A stretch of 64,000 bases of DNA from Echinometra lucunter (taxonomy: Eukaryota; Echinodermata; Echinoidea; Camarodonta; Echinometridae), in NCBI GenBank assembly GCA_029962745.1, contig CM057158.1, positions 15,925,173 to 15,989,172 on the forward strand, in the 5' to 3' direction. A program made the translations under genes and the position numbers. The first letter of the stretch is position 1. Each line of letters starts with the position of its first letter. Below the pieces are notes generated by a model that was not told the origin of the DNA, searched no databases, and was given only the letters and a program-made list of their open reading frames with translations. Positions 42,771 to 54,860 of this stretch are shown here, piece after piece.

Positions 42771-45700
42771 TCAATTATCAATGAAGCGAGCTAGCATTGC
42801 ATCTCCAAATAAATTATCACTGAATTCATTGTTCTTCATATCATGAACATCTATACCAGAGAGTAACCCAATCATATCCGTGGTAACTGGTTCAGGCTCC
42901 TCTTCTCGATTTGAAGCGACATGGATGGTCATTCCTGAACCTCTGTTGTCATGGATCTTGGTACGGGTAATGGTAAGAGTTGTCTTATTGTCTTTCTCAT
43001 CACTCTCTTGGATCTGTGTGGAATGGATGGAGAATTACACTTACAAACAATTATGTCCAATCATAAAACTCTATAAAACATGAAATAGTAAACAAAGAGT
43101 AATGCAAATCAGTTTATCATAGCATCCAGCTGCACTTGATTTGAGGTTATATGCATCTATTTTATGAAGATGTTAGGCCAACTACTATAGGTGCACATAA
43201 TCTCAATACGAGTGGATAGCAGAGTCAATGGAAAAATGAAAACATGCAACATAATAAAATGTTTAGATCATTATTATTTTTATTTAAATTTGTGCTATTT
43301 TTGATCCTGCTTCTATCACCCACCATATATTGCTTTGTACATGTATGTGATTTTGTAATGACCTTTTTTTTTTTCATTACTGTAGATGAATGATTTGATC
43401 TGATTTGAATTGATAGTACCGGTAAATAAGCCATAATCATTACTTGACCATTGACCATAACTAAAGATAACTTGTGTGTTTGTCACATACATGCGACACA
43501 CACACACACACACAGAGCTAGAGTTTTTGCTAGTACTCACCTCGACTGAAATGCCTGCCATAAGATTGTCCCTGGTGATAGTGACACTCTCATCATCTCC
43601 CTTGTTCTCTTTGTCCTCCTCCTCATCCTCCTGGCCTAAGCCACAGTGATGAATGTCTGTATCAGTGATGGAGATGGATGAACCTGCCTTACATCTTACT
43701 CCATTTCTCTGTGCAGTGGTAGAAAGTACAATCAAATCATTCGTGTACAACAGGGGTGTCTTAGACTAGTGGACTAGATTGCAGATCATATGGGGGGGGG
43801 GGGGGTTCATTGTATAAATCCTATCTGGTAAACTAATTTTCTTCTGTAAAACAGTGATCTACATCTGCTACTATCCATCTATGTGAGAGAGATGGTTCCA
43901 GGAAGACCTGACATTCCTTGAATGTTTAAAGCATCTGTAGGCAACTTCACTAAACCTAATATGTGTAATATTAAATAAATTAACAATCATCAATTGCAAT
44001 ACGCATCCTTAACTATTCTTATTACTACTTTCAGCATTTGAAACTGAACTTATGTTTGAAATGTATGAATTGATAAGGATTCTGTTCAACCAACAGAGTC
44101 ACCAGCAAGATAGAAAAATTTAAGAACAAATGGATGAATAAATTTTATCACAAATCAATCCTCCAGACCTAACCCTACTTTTAACGGTAACCATAGATGC
44201 TAAAGCTACATTTCTACCTACTTGCAACCCTAGCCCATATCATATCTCAAGAGAAATCAAGCCTGGAGCAATTGTGGTCCAAGTGAATGTTTGATCATCC
44301 ATAGCAGCAGAAATACCTTGATATCCTTGATCTCGCATCCTGTCATATCTAAGGTGCCTCCCCTGAAGACACTAACCCCTGTCCCTCCACTCCTAAGCAA
44401 ACATCCTTCCATCACCAAGCTGCCTCCTGCACGCACAGTGATGAGGCCCTCAGTGGTGGCACTGTTCTCATCTTCCAGTGTGAGGTTGGAGATGGTTGCG
44501 CCCGATGTATCACAGTCCAGGAAGATGTCAGCCAGCTCTTCACACCTGATGACAATCTCCTCCCTGTTGCCAATTCCTGCAGATGTAAATACAAGGAAAT
44601 TAGATATCAATATGATGAGAAAAGATGTACTCAATATTAATGTAAATAAGAAGCATATAAACATATAAGAGATATTATTTCTGGGCCCCGTTTCATAAAA
44701 CTTGTTATCAGTAACAACTGCCACATACCTATGACAAATTTGCTCTCAGCCGATCAGATGCAAGGATTTCAGTAGCTTATAACAGTTATTGCAACTTCTT
44801 ATTGATAACAAGTTTTATGAAATGGGACCCACAAGTTGCAATATTTCATCTGCTGAAAGGAAGAAGGACATTGGTTATGTGTAAAGCATAAGAAGCAATT
44901 CCCTTCCAGGTGCAAGCACGTTGATGAATTATGATTATTTCTTGACAGATTGTTTGGAAAACGACTGGAATAATATAGCTCTTGCAGCATATAAATATTG
45001 CCCAATAGACTTTTATATACAAACCTTTGATGGTGATAGACTGCTGCATGGTATAGAATCTTTCACCAGTGTAGGAACCAGGAAAGATCAAGATACTATC
45101 TCCTTTGTAAGACCTTGTCAGAGCTTCACCAGGTGATCTACAGTGCTCTATCACCACATCCGGACCTAGGTTGAGGTTCTTGTAAAAGATAAAAGGAAAC
45201 ATCCATGTATGATGTACTCACTGTAATCAAATCACATATTGATTGCCTCTGGGATGGAAATAGCTCCCCCCATATCTTAGTTACAAATAGACTTCTATTG
45301 CTACAGGAAATAAAAGTACATCTCATACTAAGAAAAAAGAACCCCAAACATCCCTCTGTTAAGTGTCCTTTGTTTCATTTGACACTTAAACTGAAATGAC
45401 GGGGGGTACAGTTGGAGGAACACAGGCAATCATCAACAAGACAATTACAGAGTTTTAATTATTAAACCTGTTTTCTTCCTTTCTAGAGTCGAAGGTTCTT
45501 ATAAATCCAATCTATCTTGCGATGCATTTCTGACAGACATAGACAGAATGTAACCATTATCAATGAGAGTACACATTTCTTTGCTTGTCAAATGAGTAGA
45601 GTGGTTTTCAAAGTGAATGAGTAAAGTGTGAGGTTATTATACATCGGACAGGCTATCAATGATGCCAATGAAGAAATCCAGTGATGCATGGCTCAGTCAC

Positions 45701-48700
45701 ATGCCATGTCTTCAAGTCAGGCACATTTGCAATGGATCCATCTTCAAAGTAATGATCAAATATGCAGGGAGTTACAGAGAATTACCTGTATCATACCAGC
45801 TGTTAATGTTTCAGAGACTAGGAATGTTTTGAGTGAACTGTCATCCCTACTCTGGCTTCCCATAGATCTCCTCTCTGATAGCATACCACTTGGGATATCC
45901 ATCAAGGACCTGCAAAGCGATAAAGAAAACCACCAGATATGGAACAATGACTAAAAAAACAAATTACTTTACATCAGGTATAAATCCTAGACTACATGTA
46001 TATAGGTGAAATCATTTCTCCTTTTCATTTACTGGCTAAGTAATATAATTTAATAATTTAAAAAAAAAAAAAAAAATTACTTTACATCAGGTATAAATCC
46101 TAGACTACATGTATATAGGTGAAATCATTTCTCCTTTTCATTTACTGGCTAAGTAATATAATTTCATAATTTTTTTTTTTTTATGTTACTAGTAATTTGT
46201 AGGGAATATAGAGACAATTGTTGCTCCATGGAGAGTGGACTATATTTAGCCAGATTTACTCAAGTCTGCTTTTGAGAATACTGGCCACAGAGTTGAGGCT
46301 CAACGTGATTCCTTTATCATGATGAATGCGTAAATGTATCACCATGTGTTGAAGTGCACTCTTTAGTTTTGGTAATGAAATAATTCTTACCAAATCTGAA
46401 AAAAACAGATATGATGAGCAAGTTACATTGTTTGATATCTACACCCTTTCAATTAAATAAGATTTAAAAGCCCTCCTATTACATTCAACCATTCTTGTGA
46501 GGGATCCTTGTCCTATGCAATGTCTCTCTAGAGATCACTCCAATGTTTCTTGTACAACCCACCTTAAAACTGGGTTTTCCAGTCTTTCCAGTTTCATTTT
46601 GAGAACCTCTACCTCCTCATTGAGGGCCATGATGTCCACAGCCATGCAGCTTTCATTCATGTCTAGTTCATCATTGCCACCATCACTGCAATCGCTGTCT
46701 CCAAGTTGACTCTGGAGGGCGGTGATGCGTTCATATTTGTCAAGGCATTCAGCCAAAGCTTTCTGATGCTTTCTTACAATGTGAGCTGGAATGCGCTTCT
46801 CCCTTACATCGTAAAAGCTAGAATATTTAGTAATAAAGAAGTAGAATATTGCACCGGATTCAGTGAAATAATTTTTTCTCGAGTTACAAGCTGATCAACA
46901 TTTTCACTGTAAAAGACGATTTTATGACAGACCAAGGGAAAACAATTAACGAGTCACCTCTTTATTCCTGTTGACGAACTTCCCATGTGCAGGAATAACC
47001 AAGTACTAGTGAACTGATATGGCTCTAAAACCATGCTCTTTGAGTCTTCCTTTCCAATCGCAAAATAATCCAACTTCAATAGTCAAACTAAGTCAAAGTG
47101 AATAGATAATCAGTCATGGGCTAAGGCCGGTTTGCCCCCTTAATTCTAATATAATTCATGGTAATTTTTCTTTAAGAAATTCACAAATTTTCTTCTCATG
47201 GACTTTCATGCATAAATCTTAACCCATATCAGCTAAACTTATGAGTAGCCCCCCAAATTTGTTACTTCTCAGATCTAACAGTTTTTTCTTGAATGAAAAG
47301 GAAAAAAGAGTTGTCTAAGAAAGCACTGATGATATTGCCTTTTGATAAACATGGGTTTACTGTCAGTTAATAAACATCAACAATTCAACATATGATTTCA
47401 TTTCAGGCAATGCCACAAAGTTTACAATGACAAGCCTTGTGTAACACGAGAGACTTTGCGAGATGATTTTTAAAATCATCTTTTTTTTTCTTTGATCGTT
47501 TTGATGAAATAAGTGTCTTTAAAGTTAAGAAATAACCATCAGTAAACTATTGTGAATTCAAACAAGTGTTTAAATATCATCATGATATGAGCTGCAAGAA
47601 CAGCAAGAAGGCAGCATATGTGCATATGCATACATACTTTGTACCAGACTTACTATTTCAGTCTTGGCTTGAGATATTTGTCCATGTAAGTAGACCCACA
47701 AAGCTCATCTTCATCATCCATTGGTCTCCACAGATTTTGGTAGAAGAATCTTGTATAAAATGTAAAAAAAAAAGTGTTTTAGTGTGATAATCTGTAGGCC
47801 TTCAAGTCAGGTTACTACCAGAAGATGATACTTTATTGGCATTCATCCAGCATATAAAAACTACTTTATAAACTTTGGTGAAATTTAAGAATATAGCCTC
47901 AGAGGCCTATAAAGAGCGCTTCCCCATCTCCATCTTGTGAAAGATCTTTTTTTTTTGGGGGGGGGGGGGGAGGGAATTTGACAAGAACAAAGTGAGTATA
48001 AAATATCAAATGTCATAATATTTTTTTTGCTAAAGATGAGTTTTCAGAGTCTATCATGTCAACAAATCCATTCAACTTTTACAGAACCTCCTTTCCTTCA
48101 TTCAAGATCTTTCCTACCATATCAGGGGGGTGTAACATACAGAGATACAATCAATCTTACAATCAATTGTATCTCTTTAGTACATGGTTTGCCATAGACT
48201 TACGATTGATATCAATCGTAAGATTGACTGTATGTTTTATGTTACACACCCCTGGTTCTACATTTACTTCTGTACATTGATTGCTAATGGTTGATTACCA
48301 ATATCTCTCTCATTACCTTGCATGTTCGATGGCCAGAGCAGTGCTGTCCAGTACACCGGTTTTGTTAAAGATGGGATAGAGGTCAGTGAGGTCCACCAAA
48401 CCATCTGAATGTTTCAGGATTGCTCTTATCTTTTCTTCCACCTCTTTTCTCTGCTCTGGTTTTTCCTCTGTGCAAGCATCCCCATCCAGAATGCAGTGGA
48501 AGGGTTCAGTGAGGAGAACTCTTGCCTTCAAGTGCTGCTGTATGCTTGATGGATGTGGTGCACTCTCAACCTTACAGAAAATATTTATAAAACAAATTTA
48601 TAAAATACTTATGCTACCTTCCTCTTTAAACATCTACTGGTACGCATGCAGTTTTTTGTTGTTGTTTTTGTTTTGCTTCCTAGTCTGAACAATACAAAAG

Positions 48701-50702
48701 TAAATGTGATATCTTAATATGATATGAGATGATCATCATGATCAAATCTATATGAGAATTTCATAATTTCATCTATCAGCAAAAAAGTTCAGACACAAGT
48801 GGGAGAGAGATTTGGCACTCAAAAGTTCTTGAATGGGTGAAAAGAGTTGTGAATAAAAGGAGCACTGGTAAGCAAATCAAATAAATAATCAAGACTGGTG
48901 TGAGGTACTTGCAGTGTTTTGCACCATTAAACCATCAAGTCTCCAAAGAGTTGATATGAACAAGAAGTATCTCATACCTCTAGCAAAAAAGCACTGATTA
49001 AGAAAAAGGTACCAGTATTAGCACTTTATGTTGTAGTTTTGGTGATAAGATTCCCCAGCCCAGAGCCATTTTCTCATTTGATGTCTTCGGTTATTCCTTT
49101 CAGTGTAACCTCTTTATGAAACTCTCAAGACAGCTGGGTAATTTTGCCAAGCACACTGATTTTCACTCATCTTGTGTACGGTACCCGGCAGTGGCGGCAC
49201 CAAGGGGGGGCATGGGGGGGCATTGCCCCCCCCCCCCCCCCCGAAATTTTGAGGACTGAAAAGAAAAGTTATACAGTAATATGTAAATAAGTAGATGTTG
49301 TCATAAGCATCATATTCAAGCTGTGAAGTGCTCTAAAATACCATTTTCCGCTCTTCAAAACTTCGATTGAAAACAAAAAATAGTGGTTATTTTTGGCTGG
49401 CTCGCTCGCTTCGCTCGCTCATCATATTTTTAAATTCCTTTTCTAAAATGCGATTAAAAACAAGAAAAGTAGCCATTTTTGGCTCGCTCGCTTTGCTCGC
49501 TCGTCATATTTCAGAATATTTATTCGAAAATGCAAATTAAAACCAAAAAAGCGGTTATTTTTTGTTCGCTTGCTTCGTTTGCTTGCAAAATTGATATTAA
49601 AATGTGTGTAAAAGGAAAAAAAAATAATCCAAAAATTCAATCATCCCCCCCCCCTACTCCTCAAAGTGGATTTATGGCGGTGACTAAAACTCGCGCTTCA
49701 CGCTCGATTTTTCCATACACGCAAAAAAATTGACTGCCCCTGCCCCCCCAACATTTTCTTTTGCCCTCCATTTGCCCCCCCCCCCCCCCACTTTAATAAT
49801 CCTGGTGCCACCACTGGTATCCGGTTAATGATTTGTATACTGTTCAATACCAAGCACCGTGCCATGAAATCTGCTGTAGTCTCTACTAGAGTATGGCCTG
49901 CAATATCATTGTGGAGACTATCACTAAATAAATGTATTTTAAAGACATTAGAACAATAGCAATTAGCATACACTTATCATCTTTTAAAGTCAGACTCAGA
50001 GGTACATGATGTTCACAAACGGAACACTCACTGTACGTGGCTGAGCCTGAGATATACATAGATCTCGGGATAGATCTAGACCGACAGTGTATTTGTTTGG
50101 GTTTTTTTTAATCAAAAAATAATTTTGTCTTTTAATTTCAATTTTCTACGACTACGAGTACGAAGAGCTACTTTATTTTGGCCACAGTATTGCTTGAATA
50201 TTTTATTATACTACTAGTATACCTCAACAACAACATCACAGTTATTGTCAACTTTCCAGATTCCTGTCCAATAGTTGAGGATTGCTTCATTCAGAAAGCA
50301 ATACATTTCCTGGTGAATGTCGAAGCTTCCATCATCACAAGCGGACTTTGCTAAGAAGATATTTGCATAAGCTTGGAGACGTTCATCCAGGGTAAGATTA
50401 TCCGTCTGAAATATATTCGGACTTGAGTCATCTTCCGAATCACTGCTCTTCATATCATCGCCATCGGGTCCAATCTCGTCGCCGAATCCGCTGCTGTTTT
50501 GCTCAGCGGCAGCAGGAGAGCCATCGCCGTGCTTGATCGGAGGAGTTCTGGGTGAATGCTGCCCCGTCTCCCCGTTCAAATCTTCCCGCTCTTCTCCGTT
50601 GTTGACATTACGTGGTAGTGGGTCTGCCGGTTGTTGTGAGTTGATCTCCTGTTGCAAAGGGTTTTCTTTTCCTGAATAATCGGTGAGTATTTCAGAGGTC
50701 AT
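42771..50702 (-). CDS. SHCBP1: SHC SH2 domain-binding protein 1 (SHCBP1), complete, 10 coding exons
   Basis: Exons (minus) are 50702-50223, 48570-48317, 47749-47654, 46817-46563, 45909-45786, 45178-45025, 44576-44317, 43708-43541 and 43013-42771. That is nine coding segments, and their phases join without a break to ~677 residues (human 672). The summary's ten counts a possible untranslated first exon, which I cannot place. The N-terminus is acidic and low-complexity. TWGIWKV-like sequence precedes SAPHPSSIQQHLKARV and AIEHARFFYQNLWRPMDD. A coiled-coil-like stretch ends LKMKLERLENPVLR. The C-terminal half (KGDSILIFPGSYTGERF, SNLTLEDENSATTEGLITVR, IHDNRGSGMTIHV) is a right-handed beta-helix of PbH1 repeats. 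In animals SHCBP1 and its fly relative Nessun Dorma act in cytokinesis with centralspindlin, and SHCBP1 binds SHC. An in-frame upstream Met at 50741 would add 13 residues; 50702 has the better A at -3. An acidic insert (residues ~565-580) separates two beta-helix rungs. Confidence 0.88.
43496..43515. repeat. (CA)n microsatellite in SHCBP1 last intron
   Basis: About 20 bases of CA, 25 bases from the splice donor at 43540. Confidence 0.85.
44683..44830. mobile_element. 148-bp MITE in SHCBP1 intron
   Basis: GGGCCCCGTTTCATAAAACT at the left and AGTTTTATGAAATGGGACCC-like inverse at the right, with a second complementary pair TTGTTATCAGTAACAA/TTATTGATAACAAG. Similar in design to 15375-15510 and 29041-29204. 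No target duplication seen. Confidence 0.65.
45961..46169. repeat. Tandem duplication (~96-bp copies, 113-bp spacing)
   Basis: The block starting AAATTACTTTACATCAGG occurs at 45961 and 46074, nearly identical for about 90 bases. An A run separates the copies and a T run follows the second. Confidence 0.85.
48123..48254. mobile_element. 132-bp TIR element in SHCBP1 intron 2
   Basis: CAGGGGGGTGTAACATACAG at the left is mirrored by TATGTTACACACCCCTG at the right, with inner CAATCTTAC repeats. The ends are hAT-like, but the flanks TACCATAT and GTTCTACA do not match. Confidence 0.55.
49190..49800. repeat. Poly-G repeat with threefold GCTCGCTTCGCTCGC units
   Basis: The block opens CAGTGGCGGCACCAAGGGGGG and closes with the near-inverse TTTAATAATCCTGGTGCCACCACTG, so it may be one inserted element. 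Inside, three ~83-bp units each carry a GGTTATTTTTGGCTCGCTCGC-like segment (near 49385, 49470 and 49553). G or C runs lie at both flanks. It is in SHCBP1 intron 1. Confidence 0.6.
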
Positions 50703-50741
50703 TTTCGGCTTTTTTGCATTTATTGCGTATGTAGTATCCAT

Positions 50742-51221
50742 TAAATACACGTCACAATGTTCTCGTACTGTATACAAACTTTGAAAGGTGAATAATTCAA
50801 TAATTATACTTTTTCGCTCGAGCTGCTTACTACCGTAGTCAATCATTAACCCGTACAATTGTAGTGATTGGAGTTATGGTACGCCATCTATGGTCGATAA
50901 TATCGATGGTTTGTAGTTTGTACCGGTTTGTACGTGTGTGCTGAAGAGTTGTGTAATAATATAGATCTAGGCCCAATATTCTCTGCACCGGGTCTCTGCA
51001 TCGGTGAGCAGTAGCCATATTCACTGAATTATTGAGCCTGAAGCTGAGCTGTGTGGCATGCTGCGCAGTTAAAAGCAGCTTTAAACTTTTGAAATGTCTG
51101 GATACATAATACAGTGAACTCTGCCAAGGTGCCTTCATCAGCTCCAGCTGCATTGTGATTTTGACAAGTAACAGACTCTAACTTCAAGGAGTAAGACAAG
51201 TTCACCTTCAGTTTCAGGAAA
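50742..51221. promoter_or_regulatory. Divergent (head-to-head) promoter interval SHCBP1 / NUDT7-like
   Basis: About 480-520 bp separate the SHCBP1 start (minus) and the NUDT7-like start (plus). There is no recognisable repeat, unlike nearly all other intergenic DNA here, which fits constraint on a bidirectional promoter. No TATA box or unambiguous factor site was identified. Confidence 0.5.
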
Positions 51222-51944
51222 ATGGAAAGGCTTACCAAGACCACCATCTGCAGCAGACTCCAGGAAAAGGATGTTACTGAAAGAATGCAAGAGCGTGATG
51301 TTATGCTGTATGCCAGCCAGAAGAAGAGAGCCTCTGTTCTGGTGCCTTTGATCCTCTGTGACAGTGGAGTCTTGGAGGTGCTTTTGACAGTGAGGGCGAC
51401 TCATCTGCGATCTGATGCTGGTGATGTTGCATTCCCAGGTGGTAAACAGGATGATGAGGATAAGGATGAAACCATGACGGCATTGCGGGAAGCATGGGAA
51501 GAAATTGGTCTTCACCATGCAGATGTTGAGGTGGTGTCCCAACTCCCTCCAATGCTGTCCCGTGCAGGATACTTCATAACGCCAATAACAGGGTTCATCC
51601 CCCAGTCTTTCGAACCCAACATCAACCCAAATGAAGTGGATGATGTCTTCCATGTACCCCTCATCGATTTCCTCTTGCATGATCACCACAAGTCTTACCA
51701 AACCCCCAACACTGGCCGATTTGCATGGATTCACTTCTTTCATCATACTGTTGATGACAAGAAATATGTAACTTATGGACTTACAGCATACCTGTGTATT
51801 CTAGCAGCCTGCGTTGTGTACCAAAGAGCTCCAGATTTTGAAATGGAACCAGGCTTTGATCATAAAAATCTTGCTCAGGGGTTTTTAGACCACATGGAGA
51901 GGAAGAAGAAAGAGCAGTTGCTTTCATCTGGAAGCAAATTATAA
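51222..51944 (+). CDS. NUDT7: Peroxisomal CoA diphosphatase, Nudix family (NUDT7-like), single exon
   Basis: A 240-residue uninterrupted frame, close to the 238 of human NUDT7. The Nudix signature is visible as FPGG (71-74) followed by ALREAWEEIGL (87-97) with the metal-binding glutamates. Upstream LLTVRATHLRSDAGDVAFPG (54-73) corresponds to the CoA-pyrophosphatase (NuCoA) sub-family motif. The C-terminus is SKL, a canonical PTS1 peroxisomal import signal. The family hydrolyses CoA and acyl-CoA to phosphopantetheine and 3',5'-ADP, adjusting peroxisomal CoA levels. The start Met has A at -3 and G at +4. The absence of introns is notable because every other gene in the window is split and the vertebrate gene is multi-exonic. 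Helix content near 186-200 (GLTAYLCILAACVVYQ) is shortened relative to human. NUDT8 is less likely because of the SKL. Confidence 0.93.
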   Translation: MERLTKTTICSRLQEKDVTERMQERDVMLYASQKKRASVLVPLILCDSGVLEVLLTVRATHLRSDAGDVAFPGGKQDDEDKDETMTALREAWEEIGLHHADVEVVSQLPPMLSRAGYFITPITGFIPQSFEPNINPNEVDDVFHVPLIDFLLHDHHKSYQTPNTGRFAWIHFFHHTVDDKKYVTYGLTAYLCILAACVVYQRAPDFEMEPGFDHKNLAQGFLDHMERKKKEQLLSSGSKL

Positions 51945-53450
51945 ACTAAATCTCTTTTATTTATCTTTTATTTATCTATCTAGATTTATAATGGCTTACA
52001 CTGAAGTTTCTCAATGATAAATGACTTGAACATCGATAATCGACTCAACTTATGCTTTTGTTTCAGCTTTCTGTTGAAAATTGGAAGTTGTGCCATTGCA
52101 TTATTTTGCACATGAGGATTTTTTAGGTGGAGCAAATAATCCAAGATGCATTATACTGTACTCCCCCCACCCCACAGGAAATTGTAGTTGGTTTCCTGTT
52201 TGGGGAGTACATGTACATGCATCTTTAATTCATCTGGTTATCCCTACTGAAAGGGTTGCCCTAGATTTCATGTTTACAAGTACTTCATTCAGTCTCACAA
52301 GAAATACTTCACACCTTCTGGCAGATAATGACTAATAACAAAATTTGAATACAGCAATGGACAGCATGAATAACAGTTAAAAATTGAGGTGCATGATATG
52401 TAGAAGTGAGTTAACTGATTTGTAATGAAGATTAAGAAGGAAAGGTAATAGGGCTTATAACCTCGGCTTCCAGCATCAGACTTCATAAGTTTGTATCACA
52501 TATTAGTGGAAATCTACATATGCAGCTTATCTGAGTAGGCATGCTCCGGATGTCGATGATTTCTCATGATGGTGTATAATGTAAGAAGTGCGATATAGGG
52601 TAATAACAAATCACAATTGTCTGGATTTCATAAAGCACACTATATTTTTGGTAAAATATTTATATCTTTAGCCATTACCCTAGATAATGCTGCTGAAATT
52701 TTGATAAGATTTTCTGGATCATTTATTAGTGCCTATTCAGGGTAGGCATTGCTATTTGACTTTGTATTCAAAAGAAAAAAAAATCAAAACAAAACACTCA
52801 ACAGTTTTTGATACTAGGTGATTCCTTTGTCATGCTAGCCTAGTATCTATTAGACATATACATGTTACTCTGTGGTAAATGTCCTTGTGTCTGCAACACC
52901 TTAACAACTGCTTAAATGGTTCATTTTTTAATAGTGATTGCTTGGGAGATTGCAAACTGACATCAGTCGTGCATTCATTGTGATTTTTTTTTTAAATTTT
53001 AATTTTGTAAGATGCCAGTTATCCAGCTTATCATCAGAGCTCTGTATGTTATTTTCATCACGGGCACATTTTGCTTTCATGCATTAGAATTATAACTAAA
53101 CTCCATGATTTTTTTACCAATTGACTTATGTGTACGTTTTTGAAGTGTTTATAGTATTCCTCTTTTACACAAGAGATTGACCCTGTAGGAAGTCAGAATT
53201 ATTTCACAGTGCTGTGCCTGTGTGTGTATTTCATTTACTGGTAGTACATGTAACATGTAAGTAGGAAAAACTAGGAATTTGATCTCAGGGAATGAATTAA
53301 GTCAATATTTGCATGGTAACCTTTATACAACCATTCAACTTCCAAGTCTCAACTGTGCTGGTATTGCTTTCTGTGCTCTTTTCTTCACTGTGAATACACT
53401 TTGTCTTTATGCATAATTATGCAAAGTGCAACTGACAAGAAGTATGTAGG

Positions 53451-53491
<41 letters not shown>

Positions 53492-54590
53492 TCAGTTAGC
53501 CTGTACATCTGCCCAAGAGAGGTATTAATTTTCATGACATAAATTCTAAGTTCTAAATATACCTTCAGTAACCGGAGTATGGCTGTGTATCCTATCGCAT
53601 TCACATGTATTGGTAAGAAGAACTATTTTCATATTTCACTTTTCTTGTGTTAGCACGAGGAAATTGTTGAGCCCACCCAAGCCATGATATTCTGTATTTT
53701 GAAAAACAATTGTTATTAATTTGTAATTTACTTACATATTTTTTCCTCAAAGCTTTTACCAAATCTACTGTATGCAAATATTCTTATTCACATCTAATCA
53801 ACTGAGACAAAGTTACCAGGTACTTGTGTGTCATATTAGTGCCTGAATACAGTATCGCTTTGCTATTGAGAAATAATACTTTTTTTTTGGGGGGGGGGGG
53901 GGGGTAGTACATAATTATTTCTTACACTTTGTATCCACCGCTTTATATCACTGTTTTTGAAGCATGTACATGTAAAATGACTGTTAACTACTGCATATAT
54001 CTCATTTTGCATTCACAGAGCAAAGAAATTTTTTGTACATTGTATTTCTTACTTTACACTGAACGGACCTATACATTATACATTCTAGTAAAAAAAATGA
54101 CCCCTACTTCCTTTGCCTCATCTCATACAAGAATTATGCCAAGCCAAAGCCTGATGCCAGTCAAAGGCTCTGAATATGCCACCTGATGCAATCAAGGGCT
54201 CTAATGCCAATTTGCTTATACCGCCATCTGTGTTGAGCTATTACAGTTATGATGACGTACTGAGCAGTACAATGCACTATTGATCAGGGAGTGTCTCTTC
54301 CAACTCCCATGTACTTAGCAATAACATGAATATAATACATGTATATGATTATAATGAACACACTAGAATAGTCTTTGTTTCTTGACTTTTTATGTCTTGG
54401 GACTTACTTGGGAGTATGTGCTGTTGTTTTATCAACCAGTAGAGTAAACCCAAGATACTTGGAAAAGCTGACACGTTTGAAAGCAGTAAGGAAAATACAT
54501 TGTACACTAATAATAAGAAGAAGAAGGGGAATAGTTGTGACACAGCGTTGCAATCGTTGCATCGCATCGTAGTTGTATTGTGGGAGTCCT
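51945..54590. other. 3' flank of NUDT7-like gene and intergenic DNA
   Basis: No further gene recognised. It includes a (CA)n tract at 53453-53490 and a T-run joined to a G-run at 53881-53904. No clear AATAAA follows the NUDT7-like stop within the first several hundred bases. Confidence 0.45.
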
Positions 54591-54860
54591 CACTATGAAC
54601 ATGACGGACAAAGAAAGCGGACAAAACAAACAACCCCTGAATCTACCCTTCACAGTGGTTCTGGTAGGCAAAAGAACATCCCTTCACTGCTATTATCTAA
54701 AAATAATGTGGAACAAGTGTAACATGCATATTCACCTGGAACTACTGATTAAACATAATAGCAGTGAAGCAATGTTCTTTTGACTACCAGAACCATTGTG
54801 AAGGGTAGAATGAGAGGTTGTTTATTTTGTCCATTTTCTCTGTCGGACATGTTCATAGTG
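54591..54860. mobile_element. 270-bp CACTA-type element
   Basis: Terminal inverted repeats of ~105 bp begin CACTATGAACATG and end CATGTTCATAGTG, flanked by CCT at 54588-54590 and 54861-54863. CACTA termini with a 3-bp duplication are typical of the EnSpm/CACTA superfamily. The loop is ~60 bp, so it is a MITE-like deletion derivative. Confidence 0.75.

Noticed and set aside
43221..43540. Longer SHCBP1 exon reading on past 43541 into a 144-codon frame
   Set aside because: A clean GTGAGT donor at 43540 and exact phase match to the 43013 exon favour the spliced form; the extension is (CA)n-derived Val/Cys repeat.
51138..51746. 202-codon minus-strand frame opposite the NUDT7-like gene
   Set aside because: It is the antisense shadow of the Nudix coding sequence, whose motifs are clear on the plus strand.
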